A DNA stretch of 64,000 nucleotides from DASRAJ01 sp035638255 (GTDB lineage Bacteria; Bacteroidota; Bacteroidia; Chitinophagales; UBA10324), in assembly GCA_035638255.1 (NCBI GenBank), contig DASRAJ010000133.1:1-64000 (forward strand), given 5' to 3'. Below are positions 16,750-25,421 of this stretch, in pieces (the stretch's first letter is position 1; each line of letters starts with the position of its first letter). A program made the translations under genes and the position numbers. The notes beneath the pieces are model-generated. The model was not told the DNA's origin, did not search any database, and saw only the letters and a list, made by a program, of their open reading frames with translations.

Positions 16750-18837
16750 TCATGGGTACTTTGTTATAATGATTTTCTTTTTAAGAAAAAAGTTTTGAGA
16801 TTTTATTTCGATGAAGTAAACACCGCTCGCTAAATTGCGAAGGTCAATTTCTTTTTTTCGGTCAACCGACGTCCACAATGCCGGGGATTGTTGTGAAGAA
16901 AAAACTTTTTGCCCGAGTGTGTTCACAACATCAATCGAAGCTTCGCCAACAATTTGAACATTTAACCATTCAACAATAAAATTTCCTGAAGAAGGATTGG
17001 GAAAAATATTTACCAAAGAATTTTCTTCTATCTCTGAAATTCCCACGAGTGCGTCAATACTTGCTTGCGCATTGCATCCATTTTCATCACCGATCACGAC
17101 GGTGTATAACCCTGATTGCAGTATGGTGTATGATTGATTGGTAGCTCCCGGAATGTCCAATGAGTTTAATTGCCATTGATACGAGTTAGCCGGACTTGAT
17201 GTAAGAATATTTCCTGTCTTCGAGATTGTTGGTGCGAACGGATTGCTGTAAACGGTGATGTAATTATTCAACTGGAAGGTGTCAGAAATTCCGCCGGCAT
17301 CGGTAGCGATCAGGGTTACATCAAATACTCCGGGCGTTTGATAGCAAATGTTTGCAGGATTTTGATCAGTAGAGGATGAAGGGTCGCCTCCCGGGAAGAA
17401 CCATTGCCATGACGCGGGATTGTTGGAGGATGAATCAAAGAAGTTGATGCAAAACTTTTCACAGATGTCGGTATCAGACGCCGTAAAGTTTACCTGCTGA
17501 TTATTAGAGAGACCGCAGCCGGATCCGCTGCATGATGTATCAGGAACGAAGCGCCACATTGTATTCCATCCGTCTGGAAAGGTCGCACCGCCGAAAAGCC
17601 AGAGGTTGCCTTGTTTGTCCGTCCATCCATTGCTTCCCATGGTTGATGGCGGGTGATTGGTAGCTGACGAGACGCCTTGTGTTCCAAAGCTGCCGGCTTG
17701 CAATACTATAAGAGAACCGCTCGCCCACGTCCAATCAAGAGTAACAGGATCAAATTTCCACAGATCATTTTGAACACCACTGATATCGTTCAATGACGTG
17801 CCTCCAAAGAACCAAAACTTTTTACAAGGATCAACCCAACAGGCGCGGCTTTCCCATTTTCCGGACGGATAAAAGTTTACATCCTGTGTACACAATGATG
17901 TAGCATTGGCGGCGCTATTTGATTGGTTGGTTCCACTGATCCAAACCCATTCATTAGTGGAGATATTATATTTCCAAACATCATTGTATAGTAACCCGTT
18001 TAATAATTCAGAACCACCGAACAAGTACAAATTATCATTGCCGTCATTCCACTTTGTGTAACACGCTCTTGCCCCGGGACAATTGGTAGCATTGGCAACT
18101 CCCTTGGTGCCATAAACACCTGATGCACCTGTTGATGAAGAACCCTTCATCCATGTCCATTCATTTGTTGCCGGATTATACCTCCACAGATCGTTCAAAG
18201 TTCCACTGCCTGTCCATCCACCGAAAAGCCAAAAGTTTCCTGAGACATCAACCCATGAGGCAGCACATTCTGAGCGGGATGCAGGAACGTTAGTGGTTGC
18301 AGGTACTCCCTGCACTCCATAAGAACCGGGATCAAAGGCACTGTTGGTACCTTTCATCCACGTCCATTCATTGGTAAGAATATCATACTTCCACAAATCA
18401 TTGTGCGCAGAATAGAAATTATCTAATCCGCCGAAAAGCCACAGGTTATTATTCTTGTCTGTAAAAGCGGCAGCACAATAACCACGACTACCAGGTGTAT
18501 TGGCAGGATCTGCAACTCCCTGAGTTCCGTAACTGGGAGGAATCACTGAACTGCCGGGGCCATTTACCCAGGTCCATTCATTCGTTGAGGGGTTATATTT
18601 CCAGAGATTTGCATTGAGCCATCCGCCATAAAGCCAAAACATTCCTGAAGTATCAGTCCATTCACAAGCCTCATACAAAGCTGAAGGATGATTGAGGGTT
18701 GAAGGTACTCCCTGCGTTCCAAAATTTTCGATGTCATTGGCCATATTCGATCCACTCACCCATGTCCATTCCCCCTGCTGTGCAAACACAAAGTGATGTA
18801 ATGCAATCATCAAAGCGAAGAGGAAAATTTTTTTCAT
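16750..18837 (-). CDS. Trp-rich Kelch propeller, PKD, divergent Ig-like, T9SS protein
   Basis: 695 residues; short signal peptide ending HHFVFAQ; six Kelch units (EWTWVSGSNM first); blade 5 GKWESRACWVDPCKKFW; joint VPDTSCSGSGC. PKD has CEKFCINFFDSS. Its Ig-like domain departs from the array consensus (SKTGNILTSSPANS, then GDENGCNAQASIDALVG), and the usual VLISGxDDV hinge is absent. The sorting domain is VNIFPNPSSGNFIVEW, ending KKIIITKYP. No clear palindromic insertion is present, so it shows the linker without elements (QQSPALWTSVDRKKEIDL). It starts 4 bp after the 18842 stop. Confidence 0.85.
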   Translation of the reverse strand: MKKIFLFALMIALHHFVFAQQGEWTWVSGSNMANDIENFGTQGVPSTLNHPSALYEACEWTDTSGMFWLYGGWLNANLWKYNPSTNEWTWVNGPGSSVIPPSYGTQGVADPANTPGSRGYCAAAFTDKNNNLWLFGGLDNFYSAHNDLWKYDILTNEWTWMKGTNSAFDPGSYGVQGVPATTNVPASRSECAASWVDVSGNFWLFGGWTGSGTLNDLWRYNPATNEWTWMKGSSSTGASGVYGTKGVANATNCPGARACYTKWNDGNDNLYLFGGSELLNGLLYNDVWKYNISTNEWVWISGTNQSNSAANATSLCTQDVNFYPSGKWESRACWVDPCKKFWFFGGTSLNDISGVQNDLWKFDPVTLDWTWASGSLIVLQAGSFGTQGVSSATNHPPSTMGSNGWTDKQGNLWLFGGATFPDGWNTMWRFVPDTSCSGSGCGLSNNQQVNFTASDTDICEKFCINFFDSSSNNPASWQWFFPGGDPSSSTDQNPANICYQTPGVFDVTLIATDAGGISDTFQLNNYITVYSNPFAPTISKTGNILTSSPANSYQWQLNSLDIPGATNQSYTILQSGLYTVVIGDENGCNAQASIDALVGISEIEENSLVNIFPNPSSGNFIVEWLNVQIVGEASIDVVNTLGQKVFSSQQSPALWTSVDRKKEIDLRNLASGVYFIEIKSQNFFLKKKIIITKYP

Positions 18838-18841
18838 TGTG

Positions 18842-20968
18842 TCATTTTGTGATAATGATTTTCTTTTTCAGAAAAATATTTTGAGATTTTATTTCGATGA
18901 AGTAAACACCGCTCGAGATACCATGCAGATCAATTTCTTTTTTCCAAGCTATGGATAAAATTTTTTGCCGGGAATAAAAAATTTCCTGCCCCAGTGTATT
19001 TAAGATTGAAATTGAAATTTCATCTCCCATCCCCACTAAATCGGGAACATTTAGCAATTCAACCATTAAACCATCTGTCGCAGGGTTGGGATAAATAGAA
19101 ATGTTCCCATCACCACTCACATCATCCACTCCCGAAATCAAAACATAAGTAGTCGTAGAATTTTTACAACCATTGGAATCACCAACAACCACCGTGTAAT
19201 AACCGGTTTGTAAAATAGTGTACGATTGATTTGTTGCGCCGGGAATATTAATCGTATTGAATTGCCACTGATAAGAATTTGCCGGACTCGATGAAAGTGT
19301 GTACAAAACTTGTGTGATAGTTGGAAATGGAGGGGTGGGGTATACAGTAATGAAATTTGAAAGTGTGACTGTATCATTTCCGTTTGCAGAAGTAGTGATG
19401 AGCGTTACATCATAAACACCCGGAACCTGGTAGCAAATGCTCACAGGATTCTCATCTGTGGAGGAAGAAGGTGTGCCTCCCTCGAAAAGCCATTGCCATG
19501 CTGTTGGATTATTTTGTGATGAATCAAAAAAGCTGATGCAGAATTTTTCGCAGATCAGTGTGTCACTCGAAGAAAATGGAGAAGCATTGGTAACAGCACA
19601 TGATATTGTCAGGGGGCATGCAGGATCAATTACATACTTCCACATATCATTAAAGTAATCACCTATTATTTTAGTACCACCGAACATCCAGAGATTTCCA
19701 CCGTCATCTACCCATGCATTAGAGCCGGAGCGGCTTGGGGGTTCATTGTTTATATTGGCAACACCCTGAATACCGTAGTTGCCATCCTGGTTTATAGATA
19801 CCGATCCGTGTATCATTGTCCATTGCAAGTCCTGATAATTGAAGTGCCATAAATCATTGAAGGCGCTATCGTGCTGGTTGCTGCGTGCTCCGCCAAACTC
19901 CCAGAAGTTAAAGCAATCATCAACCCAGCAACAACGGTTTTCAAAACGTGATGGGCCAACGAGATTCGTTCCGGCGACACAAAAACTATCCTGCACTCCG
20001 AAATTATTGGTGAGGTTGGTTCCGCTCATCCACGTCCATTTGTTGACAGAAGGATTGTATCTCCAAACATCATTGTAATAAACATCGTTTGTGTAATCTC
20101 CGCCTGAGAAAATCCAAAAATTACCATCCTCATCTTTCCATTTAGTATAAATCATTCTTGCGTGAGGGTTGTTCGACGTATCCTCAACACCATTGGTTCC
20201 ATAAGATCCGGCATCATTGGTTTGTGTGGCGCCGCGAACCCACGTCCATTGATTAGTAGAAATGTCATACTCCCAAACATCATTCATAACTCCGTCAATA
20301 CCATTGCTTGCGTATCCTTGCCCTCCAAATAACCACAGATGGTATTCACCATCCACCCAATTTGCCGCAGTTTCTGAGCGAGCTCCCGGTGTATTGGTGG
20401 TATTAGCAACTCCCTGAGTTCCATATATGCCTGAAGAGTTGGCGACATTAGAACCCTTCATCCATGTCCATTCATTGTCAGCAATAGAATATTTCCACAG
20501 ATCATTCCGCCATGTGCTGCCGTCTGTCTCACCACCGAATAACCATAAGTTTTCGGAGCTATCGATCCATGATGCTATTCCCCAGCGTGCGCCGGGAGTA
20601 TTTGCAGGATCAGGTATTCCTTGCGTTCCATACACAGGCACCTCATCAGTTATATTACCGGGACCTTTGACCCATGCCCATTGATTGAGGAGGGGATCAT
20701 ATTTCCACAAGTTGCTTGTTGGATCAGAACCCGATTGGAGGCCACCGTAAATCCAAAAGTTTCCCAATTTGTCTTTCCATTCACATGCCTCATATAATCC
20801 TTGCGGAACATTGGCGGAATCTACCACACCCTGTGTTCCAAAAACACCATTTGAATTGGTGGTACTATCTCCCTTCATCCAGGTCCATTCTCCGGCTTGT
20901 GCGTAAGCATGTAAAGAAATAAGACTTATGACGTAAGATGTAAGACAAGAGAGCAAATTTTTTTTCAT
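18842..20968 (-). CDS. Trp-rich Kelch propeller, PKD, Ig-like, T9SS protein
   Basis: 708 residues; signal peptide ending HAYAQ; six Kelch units; blade 5 PSRFENRCCWVDDCFNFW; joint DPACPLTISC. Its last two blades closely resemble those of the 37318 gene (FNDLWHFNYQDLQWTM against FNDLWYFNYQSLEWTM). Its PKD segment (LFEGGTPSSST, ICYQVPGVYDVTL, NDTVTLSNFITV) is almost the same as in the 41613 gene. It thus looks like a mosaic. The sorting domain has a degenerate type-1 palindrome (VPDLVGM, about 19030-19046) and ends KKIIITK. Gaps of 4 bp separate it from both neighbours. Confidence 0.85.
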   Translation of the reverse strand: MKKNLLSCLTSYVISLISLHAYAQAGEWTWMKGDSTTNSNGVFGTQGVVDSANVPQGLYEACEWKDKLGNFWIYGGLQSGSDPTSNLWKYDPLLNQWAWVKGPGNITDEVPVYGTQGIPDPANTPGARWGIASWIDSSENLWLFGGETDGSTWRNDLWKYSIADNEWTWMKGSNVANSSGIYGTQGVANTTNTPGARSETAANWVDGEYHLWLFGGQGYASNGIDGVMNDVWEYDISTNQWTWVRGATQTNDAGSYGTNGVEDTSNNPHARMIYTKWKDEDGNFWIFSGGDYTNDVYYNDVWRYNPSVNKWTWMSGTNLTNNFGVQDSFCVAGTNLVGPSRFENRCCWVDDCFNFWEFGGARSNQHDSAFNDLWHFNYQDLQWTMIHGSVSINQDGNYGIQGVANINNEPPSRSGSNAWVDDGGNLWMFGGTKIIGDYFNDMWKYVIDPACPLTISCAVTNASPFSSSDTLICEKFCISFFDSSQNNPTAWQWLFEGGTPSSSTDENPVSICYQVPGVYDVTLITTSANGNDTVTLSNFITVYPTPPFPTITQVLYTLSSSPANSYQWQFNTINIPGATNQSYTILQTGYYTVVVGDSNGCKNSTTTYVLISGVDDVSGDGNISIYPNPATDGLMVELLNVPDLVGMGDEISISILNTLGQEIFYSRQKILSIAWKKEIDLHGISSGVYFIEIKSQNIFLKKKIIITK

Positions 20969-20972
20969 GTCG

Positions 20973-23099
20973 TTAGTTTGTGATCATGATTTTCTTTTTG
21001 AGAAAGATGTTTGGCGATTTTATTTCGATGAAGTAAACACCGCTCGATGCATCATGCAGATCAATTTCTTTTTTCCAATCCCCGGATGAAATTTGTTGTT
21101 CGCACGAAAAAATTTCCTGACCAAGTGCATTCATAATTGAAATTGAAATTGAAATTTCATCTCCGACAAAACCATTAAGCCATTCAACCATTAAACCATC
21201 TGTCGCAGGGTTGGGATAAATGGAAATGTTCGCATCACCACTCACATCATCCACTCCCGAAATCAAAACATAAGTAGTCGCAGAATTTTTGCAGCCGTTG
21301 GAATCACTAACAACAACCGTATAATATCCGGTTTGCAAAACAGTGTAGGACTGATTTGTTGCGCTGGGAATATCTGTCGCATTCAATTGCCATTGATAAG
21401 AACTTGCAGGACTCGAAGTGAGTGTATAACCAGCTTGTGTGATTGTTGGAAATGGTGGAGTAGGATAGACGGTGATGTAATTGTACAATGTGATTGTATC
21501 ATTTCCATTTGCGTTGGTAGTGATGAGTGTTACATCATACGTGCCTGGCAAGTCGTAGCAAATGTTTGTTGGGTTTTGATCAGTGGAAGAGGAAGGATTA
21601 CCGCCGGGGAATTGCCATTGCCACGAAGTTGGATTGTTCTGCGATGAATCGAAATAGTCAATGCAAAACTTCTCGCATAAAATTGTTTCGCTTGCTGAGA
21701 AATGTGGTGTCATCTGCGGGTTACACACAAGAAGTTCCGGGCAAGCGGGATTGATTACATAGCGCCATAGATCATTGTAGAATATGTCAAAGTCATCAAC
21801 ACCTCCCCACATCCAGATACTGCCATCAGTTGCACTCCATGATATGGATCCTCCGCGCGATGGAGGGTCATTGAAAGGACTTGATACTCCTTGTGTTCCG
21901 TAATTCCCTGCTTGATTATAATTAACAGATCCGCGCAACATTGTCCATTCAAGAGTTTGCGAGTTAAGACTCCAGAGGTCATTATAGTTATCGTTAACGT
22001 TGCCCGTCAGCCCGCCGCCAAAGGTCCAAAAATTGCCGCACGTATCGCTCCAGCAGGCCCGGTTTTCAAGACGTGAGGATGGAATCAAATCAGTGCCGGA
22101 TATGCAAAATGAATCTGCGGTTCCGCCATCATTAGATGCAGATGTTCCGCTCATCCATGTCCACTTGTTTTCTAAGGGTGCATATTTCCAAACATCATTC
22201 CGGTAGTTGTACCATGAATCATCTGCTCCGCCAAAGATCCAGAAGTTATCAGCAGGATCTTTCCATTTGGTGTAGACCATACGTGATGGAGGATTGTTCG
22301 ATGTGTCAGTAAGACCCTTGGTTCCATAGCTTCCCGGATCACCTTCATACTTTGATCCGCGCATCCAGGTCCAGTCGTTCACTGCTATCGAATATTTCCA
22401 AACATCGTTTAAGACTCCTGTGTAACCGGTCACATCATTTCCAAATCCGCCGAACAACCATAAATTGTTATTTGCATCAGTCCAGGTTGCGCAGGATTCC
22501 CTTCTTGCGCCGGGATGATTAGCGGGATCACCTACCGTTTGTGTTCCGTAAATTCCAGGTTGGTTAGTTGTGTTTGGACCCTTCATCCACGTCCATTCAT
22601 TGGTAGCAATGGAGTATTTCCACAGATCATTAAAACTTGCGAAACCCTGATCATCACCTCCGAACAACCAAAGGTCTCCGGAATTATCAACCCATGTAGA
22701 AGCGCACCAACTGCGCGCACCCGGCGTATTTGCAGGAGCAGGTATTCCCTGCGTTCCATACACGGCAGCTTCATTCGAAAAATTTCCGGGGCCTTTTACC
22801 CAGGTCCATTCGTTGGTGGAAGGATCATATTTCCATAGATTACTATACAAATCAAAATTATCATTCACTCCACCATACAACCAGAAAAACCCGTCGGTAT
22901 CCCGCCATTCACAGGGCTCATATAGACCTTGCGGAGTGTTGCCTATTGCAGGTATTCCCTGCGTTCCGTAAACCGCAAACGATGCATTACCGGCGCTTCC
23001 TTTCATCCACGTCCATTCGCCTGACTGTGCATGAGCACAATGAGAGGATAGAAGATAGAAGATAGATGATAGAAAAAAGAGAAGGAATATTTTTTTCAT
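20973..23099 (-). CDS. Trp-rich Kelch propeller, PKD, Ig-like, T9SS protein
   Basis: 708 residues from ATG 23099 (MKKIFLLFFLSSIF...AHAQ). The 14 codons upstream in the same frame are an orphan tail (MFLKNKIIITKYIP). Six Kelch units; blade 5 SSRLENRACWSDTCGNFW; joint NPACPELLVC; PKD CEKFCIDYFDSS; Ig-like YQWQLNATDIPSATNQ. Blades 4-6 match the 43711 gene best (FWTFGGGLTGNV, IWMWGG). The sorting domain has one extra hexanucleotide unit, giving EISISISIMNALG where relatives have EISISILNALG. It ends KKIMITN. Confidence 0.85.
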   Translation of the reverse strand: MKKIFLLFFLSSIFYLLSSHCAHAQSGEWTWMKGSAGNASFAVYGTQGIPAIGNTPQGLYEPCEWRDTDGFFWLYGGVNDNFDLYSNLWKYDPSTNEWTWVKGPGNFSNEAAVYGTQGIPAPANTPGARSWCASTWVDNSGDLWLFGGDDQGFASFNDLWKYSIATNEWTWMKGPNTTNQPGIYGTQTVGDPANHPGARRESCATWTDANNNLWLFGGFGNDVTGYTGVLNDVWKYSIAVNDWTWMRGSKYEGDPGSYGTKGLTDTSNNPPSRMVYTKWKDPADNFWIFGGADDSWYNYRNDVWKYAPLENKWTWMSGTSASNDGGTADSFCISGTDLIPSSRLENRACWSDTCGNFWTFGGGLTGNVNDNYNDLWSLNSQTLEWTMLRGSVNYNQAGNYGTQGVSSPFNDPPSRGGSISWSATDGSIWMWGGVDDFDIFYNDLWRYVINPACPELLVCNPQMTPHFSASETILCEKFCIDYFDSSQNNPTSWQWQFPGGNPSSSTDQNPTNICYDLPGTYDVTLITTNANGNDTITLYNYITVYPTPPFPTITQAGYTLTSSPASSYQWQLNATDIPSATNQSYTVLQTGYYTVVVSDSNGCKNSATTYVLISGVDDVSGDANISIYPNPATDGLMVEWLNGFVGDEISISISIMNALGQEIFSCEQQISSGDWKKEIDLHDASSGVYFIEIKSPNIFLKKKIMITN
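21139..21165. repeat. Hexanucleotide tandem repeat (ATTGAA) in coding sequence
   Basis: At least three ATTGAA/GAAATT units encode the Ile-Ser steps of EISISISI in the sorting domain of the 20973 gene; neighbours have one unit fewer. The unit is a multiple of three, so length changes keep the frame. Confidence 0.5.
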
Positions 23100-23103
23100 A
23101 GGG

Positions 23104-23157
23104 ATATATTTTGTGATGATGATTTTATTTTTAAGAAACATGCAATGACGATCATGG
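23104..23157 (-). pseudogene. Orphan tail fused to a REP-like element scar
   Basis: The minus strand encodes MFLKNKIIITKYIP, a copy of the array tail. On its far side only the last bases of the REP-like element (GCAATGACGATCATGG) remain. The two are joined at an ATG, exactly where copies 1 and 2 carry the full element. Confidence 0.6.
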
Positions 23158-25233
23158 GTACTTTGTTATAATGATTTTCTTTTTCAGAAAAATGTTTTGA
23201 GATTTTATTTCGAGGAAGTAAACACCGCTTGCTGCTGCATTCAGATCAATTTCTTTTTTCCAATCCATAGATAAAATTTTTTGCCGGGAAGAAAAAATTT
23301 CCTGACCAAGTGTATTTAAAATTGAAATTGAAATCTCATCTCCCGCAAAACTATTCAGCCATTCAACCATTAAACCATCTGTTGCAGGATTGGGATAAAT
23401 AGAAATGTTCGCATCACTACTCACATCATCCAGTCCTGAAATCAAAACATAAGTAGTCGCAGAATTCACACATCCATTCGAATCGCTGACGATCACCGTA
23501 TATAATCCTGTTTGCAAAATCGTATAGGACTGATTGGTTGCTCCGGGAATATCATATGCGTTCAACTGCCATTGATAAGAACTTGCCGGGCTCGATGTGA
23601 GTGTGTAACCAGCTTGTGTGATGGTTGGAAATGGTGGAGTAGGGTAGACGGTGATGTAGCCAGGCAGCGTGAGGGTGTCGCTTCCATTTGCGCTAGTAGT
23701 GATGAGTGTTACATCATAAGTGCCGGGGTTATCGTAGCAAATGTTGGCGGGGTTTTGATCGGTGGAAGAGGAAGGAACACCGCCGGGAAATTGCCAGAGC
23801 CATGAAGTTGGATTACTCTGAGATAAATCGAAAAAGTCAATGCAAAACTTTTCGCACAGCGTGGTGTCGGTAGATGAAAAATTTATTTGTGGTAATTGAA
23901 TGAACGGGCAATCCGCATCAATCACGTATTTCCACAGATCATTTCTCTGTGACGCTACTCCGATAAATCCGCCATTGGATAGATAAAGGTCACCCAATGA
24001 ATCCGTCCATGCCAGGGCTCCCATTTTCGATGGCGGATGTGTGAAGGAAGATGAGACTCCCTGTGTTCCATAAAATCCGGCTGTAAGCGTCGAGGTTGAA
24101 ACCAATGCCCATGCATTCGAGTCAGGAACATAAACCCAGAGGTCATTAAGTTCTGTTGAGTTAGAATAACCACCGTAGAGCCAGAAGTTCCCTTTATGAT
24201 CACGCCAGCATGCACGCGTTTCCCATCTCGCTGACGGACGATTGTCAGGTGAGAGTTCACACATTGCTCCTGACAATCCCGCATCGCTTAGCTGATCTGT
24301 GCCGCTCATCCATGTCCATTCATTCGTAGATATGTTATACCTCCATAGGTCATTAAGCTCACCGGTTGAAACTGCATTAAAGCCATCGCCTCCAAAGAGC
24401 CAAAGGTTTTCATTTTCATCAATCCATTTTGCGTAGACATAACGCGCACCGGGGACATTAGCAGGATCGGGAATGCCTTTAATACCATAAGCGCCATGCT
24501 GACCGGGCAAGTTGCTTCCACTTACCCATGTCCATTCATTTGTTGCGATGTTGTATCTCCATAAATCATTTAGATCTGAACCCATCAGGCCACCAAAAAG
24601 CCACAGGTTGTTTTCCTTGTCGGTCCAGGCCGTTGCAGTTTCCCATCGCGACTGCGGATCATTATTTACGGAAGGAACTCCCTGCGTTCCATAGTTGCCA
24701 GGTGAATCCTGAACTGTATCTCCGTGCATCCAGGCCCATTCATTTATCGAGGGATCATATTGCCACAGCAAGTTATAGTGTGTACCGCTGCCATCTGATC
24801 CGCCAAAGAGCCAGAACTTGCCGGCAGTATCAACCCAGCTTGCGGCACACCATTGCTGGTTGCCGGGTGTGTTCGCTGCAGCAAAAGATCCTTTGATCCC
24901 ATAGATGGGTTGAATACCAGCGACTCCGTCACCGTTCATCCACGTCCATTCATTTGTTTGAAGATTGTATCGCCACACGTCATTGTACACGCCCGAATGG
25001 AATCCACCGAATAACCAAAATGTTCCATCTTTCCCTTTCCATTCAGACGGCTCATAGAATCCGGGAGGATTGTTACCGGGTGAAGGAATTCCCTGTGTTC
25101 CGAAGGTGCCGGCGGCGACGTTTGTGCTGTCACCTTTTATCCACGTCCACTGGCCGGCCTGCGCATGAGCAGACGGAGAGGATAGAAGGTTGAGGATAGA
25201 AGGTAGAAAAATGAGGAGCGTGATTTTTTTCAT
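23152..25233 (-). CDS. Trp-rich Kelch propeller, PKD, Ig-like, T9SS protein
   Basis: 693 residues; signal peptide ending SAHAQ; six Kelch units (QWTWIKGDST first); blade 5 SARWETRACWRDHKGNFW; short joint DADCPFIQ. PKD CEKFCIDFFDLSQ with WQFPGGVPSSST. The Ig-like domain (TQAGYTLTSSPASS, NAYDIPGATNQ, LYTVIVSDSNGCVN) is nearly identical to that of the 25422 gene, while the propellers of the two differ widely. The sorting domain NISIYPNPATDGL ends KKIIITKYP. Upstream it has REP-like copy 3 and an orphan tail, the same arrangement as the 25422 gene, so the two are probably a tandem duplication whose propellers diverged. Confidence 0.85.
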   Translation of the reverse strand: MKKITLLIFLPSILNLLSSPSAHAQAGQWTWIKGDSTNVAAGTFGTQGIPSPGNNPPGFYEPSEWKGKDGTFWLFGGFHSGVYNDVWRYNLQTNEWTWMNGDGVAGIQPIYGIKGSFAAANTPGNQQWCAASWVDTAGKFWLFGGSDGSGTHYNLLWQYDPSINEWAWMHGDTVQDSPGNYGTQGVPSVNNDPQSRWETATAWTDKENNLWLFGGLMGSDLNDLWRYNIATNEWTWVSGSNLPGQHGAYGIKGIPDPANVPGARYVYAKWIDENENLWLFGGDGFNAVSTGELNDLWRYNISTNEWTWMSGTDQLSDAGLSGAMCELSPDNRPSARWETRACWRDHKGNFWLYGGYSNSTELNDLWVYVPDSNAWALVSTSTLTAGFYGTQGVSSSFTHPPSKMGALAWTDSLGDLYLSNGGFIGVASQRNDLWKYVIDADCPFIQLPQINFSSTDTTLCEKFCIDFFDLSQSNPTSWLWQFPGGVPSSSTDQNPANICYDNPGTYDVTLITTSANGSDTLTLPGYITVYPTPPFPTITQAGYTLTSSPASSYQWQLNAYDIPGATNQSYTILQTGLYTVIVSDSNGCVNSATTYVLISGLDDVSSDANISIYPNPATDGLMVEWLNSFAGDEISISILNTLGQEIFSSRQKILSMDWKKEIDLNAAASGVYFLEIKSQNIFLKKKIIITKYP

Positions 25234-25235
25234 GA

Positions 25236-25276
25236 CTCACTATTTTGCGATGATGATTTTCTTTTCAGAAAAAGTG
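25236..25276 (-). pseudogene. Orphan coding tail beside REP-like copy 3
   Basis: The minus strand reads FSEKKIIIAK and a stop, a copy of the array tail lying between the element and the start of the 23152 gene. The same version occurs beside copy 4. Confidence 0.6.
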
Positions 25277-25280
25277 AAGT

Positions 25281-25414
25281 CGTCATTGCGAGGAAAACTG
25301 CGCAGGGATTTTGTGCGGAGCTTTCCGAAGCAATCCCCCGGAGTTATGTCACAAGTGGGTAGGGATTGCTTCGAAACCCTCACGCATTTTCCCTTCCTGT
25401 TTCTCGCAATGACG
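25281..25414. repeat. REP-like palindromic element, copy 3
   Basis: Terminal inverted repeats CGTCATTGCGAGG and CTCGCAATGACG; internal CGAAGCAATCCC and GGGATTGCTTCG arms. Nearly identical to copy 4 and shorter than copies 1-2 because the internal type-1 palindromes are missing. Confidence 0.75.
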
Positions 25415-25421
25415 ATCATGG

